DNA from: Saprospiraceae bacterium
GTDB taxonomy: Bacteria; Bacteroidota; Bacteroidia; Chitinophagales; Saprospiraceae
Direction: 5' to 3'
DNA length: 64,000 bases
Assembly (NCBI GenBank): GCA_041392805.1
Contig: JAWKLJ010000002.1
Span: forward strand, 635,001-699,000
The translations under genes and the position numbers were made by a program. The notes beneath the pieces were generated by a model that worked only from the letters and a program-made list of their open reading frames with translations, did no database searches and was not told where the DNA came from. This document shows, piece after piece, positions 60,008 through 64,000 of this stretch (position 1 is the stretch's first letter; every line of letters starts with the position of its first letter).

Positions 60008-61405
60008 ATGAAGGTATTACGCAATTTTTTGATACTAACGCTAATAACAACCTGGACCGCAACTGGGCTTAACGGACAGTGTCAAACATGGAATGATTCA
60101 AGTAAAAAAGATCAGGCAGAAAACGCTCATGTAGTGTACCGCCCCTTTATGAAAGAGGATGATCTTACTAAACTAAGCCCTGAAAACTTTAAGATTGCTT
60201 TTGACAACTGGAAAACAGCCTATGAGATTGCTCCCGCAGCGGATGGTCAACGTCCTTCTCATTATGTAGACGGTAGACAATTGTTGAAGGCACAGATGCA
60301 AAAGGAAACAGATGCAGCTAAAAAGAAGGAATTGGCGGATTGGATAATGCGATTGTATGACGAACAAATCCAGTGCTATAAAAACGAAGGCTATTTGTTA
60401 GGCCGTAAAGGGTTTGATATGTTTTATACTCCTGGTTATGGGTATTCTCGTACTACCTTTGAAACCCTAGTGAAATCTATGGAGATTGGTGGAGATGCAA
60501 CGGAGTATATTATTTATGATCCATTGGGTCAAGTCATGAAATATTTATACACATCAAAGCAATTACCTAAGGCTGAATTCTTGAAGGTCCATGAGCAAGC
60601 CATAAAAATTGCTGACTACAACATCGAAAATAACAAAAAGTACGGCGAATATTATAAATCAAGCAAAGCCATCTTTGAAAGTCATTTTAAGGAAATCGAA
60701 AACGAAATTTTTGATTGTACCTACTTCAAGGAAAAACTATTGCCTTCCTATAAAGAAAACCCAGAAGACTTGGAGGTCATCAAATATGTATATGTGACGC
60801 TCCATGATCGAGGCTGCGATGACTCGGATCCTGAGGTAGCAGAACTAAAGACCAAATATGAGGTCCTAGCAGCAGGAATCAATGCCAAACTGGAGGAAGA
60901 GCGCCGATTGAACAACCCTTGCTACGATGCAACCCAATTGCAAAAAGAGGGTAAATTTAAAGAGGCTTTGGCTCGTTACCAGCAATGTGCCGATGCGGGT
61001 GGGCAAGATGATCAAGCAATGGCGCAGGTTTATTATAGTATGGCTTTTATCCAAACCTGGGAACTCGGCGAGTACCAGGCAGCTAGGAATAATGCCAGAA
61101 AAGCAGCTTCACTCAAAGGCGACTGGGGTAAACCGTATATCCTGATCGGCGACATGTACAGCAAGACGACCAGGGCTTGCGGCGATGACTGGGCTTCCCG
61201 ATTGGCTGTATTAGCAGCAATTGAAAAATATGCCTACGCAAAATCCATTGACCCTGAGGTTGCAGAGGATGCTAATAAGCGTATTGGGAATATGAATGGT
61301 GCTCGACCTGACGGCCAGGAAGGCTTTATGCGAGGTGTTAAAGAAGGACAAAAAGCAACAGTCCCTTGCTGGATTGGAGAAACAGTTACCATTCGCTATA
61401 AGTAA
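60008..61405 (+). CDS. Exported TPR-like protein of unknown function (paralogue A)
   Basis: A 465-residue exported protein (signal peptide MKVLRNFLILTLITTWTATGLNG) with TPR-like helical segments (KEALARYQQCADAGG, YYSMAFIQTWELGEYQAARNNARKAASL). It is a paralogue of the next gene: both share AFDNWKTAYEIAPAADGQR / AFDYWQKVYAVAPAADGRR, the GYLLGRKGFDMF / EYIAGRKAFDLY motif, WGKPYILIGDMY / WGEPYLLIGRLY and the ending PCWIGETVTIR / GCWIQESTRIR. Probably periplasmic or outer-membrane associated with the barrel upstream (2-bp gap). Function unknown. Confidence 0.8.
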   Translation: MKVLRNFLILTLITTWTATGLNGQCQTWNDSSKKDQAENAHVVYRPFMKEDDLTKLSPENFKIAFDNWKTAYEIAPAADGQRPSHYVDGRQLLKAQMQKETDAAKKKELADWIMRLYDEQIQCYKNEGYLLGRKGFDMFYTPGYGYSRTTFETLVKSMEIGGDATEYIIYDPLGQVMKYLYTSKQLPKAEFLKVHEQAIKIADYNIENNKKYGEYYKSSKAIFESHFKEIENEIFDCTYFKEKLLPSYKENPEDLEVIKYVYVTLHDRGCDDSDPEVAELKTKYEVLAAGINAKLEEERRLNNPCYDATQLQKEGKFKEALARYQQCADAGGQDDQAMAQVYYSMAFIQTWELGEYQAARNNARKAASLKGDWGKPYILIGDMYSKTTRACGDDWASRLAVLAAIEKYAYAKSIDPEVAEDANKRIGNMNGARPDGQEGFMRGVKEGQKATVPCWIGETVTIRYK

Positions 61406-61442
61406 ATAACGGATGAAGTTATAAACGGATGAATAGGTGAAG

Positions 61443-61491
61443 CACAAAAGGCAAAGTGGTCGAAAGAACGATCCTTTGCCTTTTGTGTTTT
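61443..61491 (+). terminator. Terminator-like hairpin between the paralogous TPR genes
   Basis: A perfect 14-bp stem CACAAAAGGCAAAG/CTTTGCCTTTTGTG (61443-61456 and 61474-61487), then TTTTC. Confidence 0.85.
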
Positions 61492-61574
61492 CTATGATCC
61501 CTTTTTCTCTCCCCCCATTCTCCATTGCCTTGCTATTGAAAAAGGCTGATTTACAATCTTTTAAAGATAAATCC

Positions 61575-63008
61575 ATGAAGCTCAAAATACTTCAATTTAT
61601 TGTACTATTAGTCCTCTTGTTTTCTGCCTGTACGCCAAAGGTCACCGAGGAGGCCCAGAAAATAGAGACAGTAGAGACGACTCCAGCTCCTCCTCCCATT
61701 GATGAAAATTTAAGCCCTTGCCCTAAGTTTTCGGATGTGCCCAATAAAGAAGAGGTGGAAACGGATTATGTTTTGTATCGGGATTTTCTCAAGATAAAAG
61801 ACTGGAAGCAGGCTTTCGACTATTGGCAAAAGGTATATGCCGTCGCGCCAGCTGCGGACGGCCGTCGCAATACGGTTTATGCGGATGGCATACAGTTTTA
61901 CCAACATTTTATGACCGAAACAAAAGACTCCTTGCAAAAAGAAAAATATATCGATCGCATTTTTGAATTGTATGATGAAATCGATAATTGCTATAAGGAA
62001 GGAGAATACATTGCTGGCCGGAAAGCTTTTGATTTGTACTACAAATACCCACATCGAGCTTCCAGAGAAGAAATTTACCAGCTATTTAAGATCGCTATTG
62101 ATGGGAAGAGTGAAACGGTTCCTGATTTTATAGTTAATCCGTTCACGGCGTTACTCGTGGAAATGTATTTTGCGGATAAAATTAGTATGGTGGAGGCCCA
62201 AAAGTATGATGCTAAAATACGAGAGATCGTAGCTAAAGGTGTAGCGAACTGTGAAGGGGTCGGTTGTGACCGTTGGGACATCATTCAGGGCTATGCTCCT
62301 GTCAGGCTGGAGGCCTTTGAGACAGCAAAAGGGTTTTATGGCTGCGATTATTATTTGGATAAGTATTATCCTGACTTTGAAGAGGCAACAACGGATTGTG
62401 ATGTTATACGGATGGTATATAGCCGACTAAAATGGGGCGGATGTGAGGAATCATTGGAACAATTTAAAACCTTAATCCGAACCGGTAATGAAGAATGTGT
62501 AGAGGAGACGGCTTTACAAAAAGCCTACCAAGCTTTGCGGGATGGTTTGTATAATGAAGCTATTGAACTCTTTGAGGAGGCTGCAAACAAAGAAGAAGGT
62601 ATAGAAAAGAAAAGCCAATATGTTTTACTAATTGCTAAAATATACTACGCCCATTTAAAGAACTTTTCCAAAGCCCGCCAATATGCCCTCCAGGCAGGTC
62701 AGATTCGCTCCAACTGGGGAGAACCCTACTTGCTGATTGGTCGACTTTATGCCTCTAGCGGCCCACTCTGTGGTCCAGGCACTGGCTGGGATAGCCAGGT
62801 TGTCGTTTGGCCTGCTATCGACAAATGGAATTATGCTAAACAAATTGACCCCTCTGCTGCAGCTGAAGCTAATAAGTGGATTGCCCAATATGCAAAGTAC
62901 ATGCCATCCCGAGAAGACATCTTTCAACGGAACCTTCAGGATGGTGCACCCTTTAGCGTAGGTTGCTGGATTCAAGAGTCCACCCGCATTCGTGCGGCTA
63001 GGAAGTAG
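61575..63008 (+). CDS. TPR-like lipoprotein of unknown function (paralogue B)
   Basis: A 477-residue protein. The ATG at 61575 gives a lipoprotein signal (LQFIVLLVLLFSACTPK), so the open frame extending to 61437 is not used. The mature part has TPR-like repeats (ALQKAYQALRDGLYNEAIELFEEA, AKIYYAHLKNFSKARQYALQAG). It is homologous to the preceding gene over its whole length and likely arose by tandem duplication. Paralogue A is soluble or periplasmic and B is lipid-anchored. A 15-bp palindrome follows at 63091-63121. Confidence 0.8.
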   Translation: MKLKILQFIVLLVLLFSACTPKVTEEAQKIETVETTPAPPPIDENLSPCPKFSDVPNKEEVETDYVLYRDFLKIKDWKQAFDYWQKVYAVAPAADGRRNTVYADGIQFYQHFMTETKDSLQKEKYIDRIFELYDEIDNCYKEGEYIAGRKAFDLYYKYPHRASREEIYQLFKIAIDGKSETVPDFIVNPFTALLVEMYFADKISMVEAQKYDAKIREIVAKGVANCEGVGCDRWDIIQGYAPVRLEAFETAKGFYGCDYYLDKYYPDFEEATTDCDVIRMVYSRLKWGGCEESLEQFKTLIRTGNEECVEETALQKAYQALRDGLYNEAIELFEEAANKEEGIEKKSQYVLLIAKIYYAHLKNFSKARQYALQAGQIRSNWGEPYLLIGRLYASSGPLCGPGTGWDSQVVVWPAIDKWNYAKQIDPSAAAEANKWIAQYAKYMPSREDIFQRNLQDGAPFSVGCWIQESTRIRAARK

Positions 63009-63090
63009 CGAGAGATTGATCTCAGAGGTGAGGGCGGATTAGGTTCGTGGCGCTACCGCCCAGGGCCGCCTCGGCCCAGACTTCGGCTCA

Positions 63091-63121
63091 GACTTTCCAA
63101 GTTTTTAAAACTTGGAAAGTC
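63091..63121. repeat. 31-nt perfect palindrome
   Basis: GACTTTCCAAGTTTT-T-AAAACTTGGAAAGTC, 15-bp arms around a single T, after the paralogue B gene. Terminator for that gene or a REP-like intergenic element. Confidence 0.75.
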
Positions 63122-63287
63122 TCCGTCGCGCCCCCCCCTTATATATGACGTAAGAACCTCAAAAATTCCATAACTTTTTCACCACTTTTTTCACCATTCG
63201 TCAAAAAAATATTGTAATCAGATTTTTCCATTTCAAATCAATAACTCCTCCATGCTTATATTCCTTGCCAATCCACCCTTCATTTGT

Positions 63288-63296
63288 TATATTTGC
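63288..63296 (+). promoter_or_regulatory. TAnnTTTGC -7 box of bTHX
   Basis: TATATTTGC, full consensus, 33 bp before the ATG at 63329. TTG at 63265-63267 is a -33 candidate 23 bp upstream. Confidence 0.55.
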
Positions 63297-63328
63297 CCCC
63301 TATTTACTAACCAGCATAAAAAAATCTT

Positions 63329-63445
63329 ATGGGCAAGGGTGATAAAAGATCCAAAAAAGGAAAAATATTTAGAAGTTCTTACGGCAAAAGCCGCCTGAAA
63401 GGTAAAAAAATCAAAGTTGCTGCTCCCAAAAAGGTAGAGGAGTAA
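63329..63445 (+). CDS. Small ribosomal subunit protein bTHX
   Basis: A 38-residue, strongly basic protein starting MGKGDKRSKKGKIFRSSYG, followed by KSRLKGKKIKVAAPKK. Length, the MGKGDxxxxxGKI start and the Lys/Arg content match 30S ribosomal protein THX, found in Bacteroidetes and Thermus, where it sits between rRNA helices in the head of the 30S subunit. A clean promoter lies upstream. Easily missed because of its length. Confidence 0.88.
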   Translation: MGKGDKRSKKGKIFRSSYGKSRLKGKKIKVAAPKKVEE

Positions 63446-63460
63446 GCTTTTTTATGTCGT

Positions 63461-63560
63461 TTAAGGGTATGTTTGGATTGGCTTGAATGCAAATCCTTGG
63501 CAGCAAATAAGGAAGTTTGATGCCTAAAGGCAATTAAAGCCTTTCCAAACATGCGCTAAA
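63461..63560. repeat. Short MITE-like inverted-repeat element
   Basis: TTAAGGGTATGTTTGGA at the left end and, reversed, TTTAGCGCATGTTTGGA at the right end form imperfect termini, sharing the ATGTTTGGA core. They resemble the ends TTTAGAGCTTGTTTGGA of the element at 5163-5330. Confidence 0.55.
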
Positions 63561-63698
63561 CCCTAAAATAGGATATAAGTTTTCTGCTTTCCTATTATGA
63601 CCAATTTTACCTTCCTCTCTTGAACGCCCGTTGGCCCAATTCCCATTTTGCAAGATTGTTTTTAAGCTTCCCTTTCCGACCTGTCTGATTGGTCCGAA

Positions 63699-63722
63699 GG
63701 GTGACCTCCAAACAAGCGCTTA
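63699..63722. repeat. Right end of the 5163-5330 element family
   Basis: 24 bases matching 5307-5330 at 23 positions (T to G in GCTCTTA/GCGCTTA). The matching left end is not obvious; the fragment may be truncated or use an end near 63461. Confidence 0.65.
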
Positions 63723-64000
63723 GTTAAATACCTTTCCTTATTCATACCTCAATAAGTTTGGGAATGCACCGGAAACGGCATAATCTTCCTATGCCAAGTG
63801 TGGTGAGACTTGCAAAATAGTGACGAGACGGAGGATTGATAATGCCTGTTTTTATATAAAATGCTGCACCTGGACTCCTACGTTATACCGACAACCTGAA
63901 TTGGACGCCTTGGGGATTTAATGGAAATTTGTAGTCGAACAGAATTTTATGGTTTAAACCCAAAAACAAATTAGCTTATGATTCCCATGTTTGTCTACCA

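Larger units (their letters stand above)
63009..63328. other. Intergenic region upstream of bTHX
   Basis: Contains a GC-rich stretch (63040-63090), a perfect 31-nt palindrome (63091-63121), then a CT-rich tract and the bTHX promoter box at 63288-63296. No coding sequence. Confidence 0.6.
63446..64000. other. Intergenic region with MITE-like remnants
   Basis: No clear gene. Holds a roughly 100-bp inverted-repeat element (63461-63560) and a right end of the 5163-5330 family (63699-63722). An ATG at 63979 (MIPMFVY...) could begin the next gene, but only 22 bases are in the window. Confidence 0.55.

Noticed and set aside
63979..64000. Start of a further gene at the right edge
   Set aside because: Only about seven codons (MIPMFVY) are visible, too few to support a call.

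Overview
The window is chromosomal DNA of a Bacteroidota bacterium, most likely from the Saprospiria (Lewinella/Haliscomenobacter-like). Several things point there. Type IX secretion (T9SS) sorting domains of type A and type B occur on giant exported proteins. Promoters match the Bacteroidetes TAnnTTTG -7 box. DUF2480, bTHX, a LytTR membrane regulator and expanded TPR-CHAT proteins are present. No phage, insertion sequence, integrase or CRISPR array is visible.

Layout. 0-16 kb is mostly housekeeping: trigger factor (cut by the left edge), tRNA-Leu(UAG), the bifunctional ppGpp enzyme Rsh, a Fur-family repressor, a STAS protein, purA, a flavin-reductase-fold protein, a small membrane protein plus LytTR regulator, a nitrilase, a Bax1/YccA-like membrane protein, an AAA-ATPase/PDDEXK protein and clpB. 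15.8-23.3 kb holds a 1430-residue T9SS type B adhesin-like protein with near-identical 51-residue repeats, a PLP decarboxylase and a lipoprotein.

23.5-39 kb is the most unusual part. In the centre is a minus-strand operon of ECF sigma factor, membrane TPR anti-sigma-like protein, MtnK-like phosphotransferase and ADP-ribosylglycohydrolase lipoprotein. On either side lies an exported TPR-CHAT (caspase-like) protein. One has the His/Cys dyad; the other has Ala in place of Cys. Between the sigma operon and the intact CHAT gene lie a T9SS protein carrying a Kazal protease-inhibitor domain and a T9SS subtilisin-like protease. I read this as a candidate envelope proteolysis and signalling locus; that grouping is inference.

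39-45.6 kb: NUDIX hydrolase, beta-barrel protein, a possible small RNA, an RRM protein with a glycine-rich tail, an M14 carboxypeptidase and metF. 45.7-51.4 kb: one apparent operon of TetR regulator, LolA-like protein, two FtsX/LolC-E-type permeases, LolD-type ATPase and an outer-membrane barrel, which together look like an envelope lipid or lipoprotein transport machine. 51.4-64 kb: a PqqB-like lipoprotein, a PaaY-like hexapeptide protein, scpB, DUF2480, purH, coaX followed by an outer-membrane barrel and two paralogous TPR proteins, and the 38-codon ribosomal protein bTHX gene.

Intergenic DNA carries several small dispersed palindromic elements: a MITE-like family with TTTGGA-containing ends, a 32-bp hairpin whose two copies differ by a compensatory pair change, a 27-bp exact repeat next to a long hairpin, and duplicated tRNA 3'-end sequence. 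Coordinates of truncated reading frames and promoter calls were read by eye; no database search was possible.
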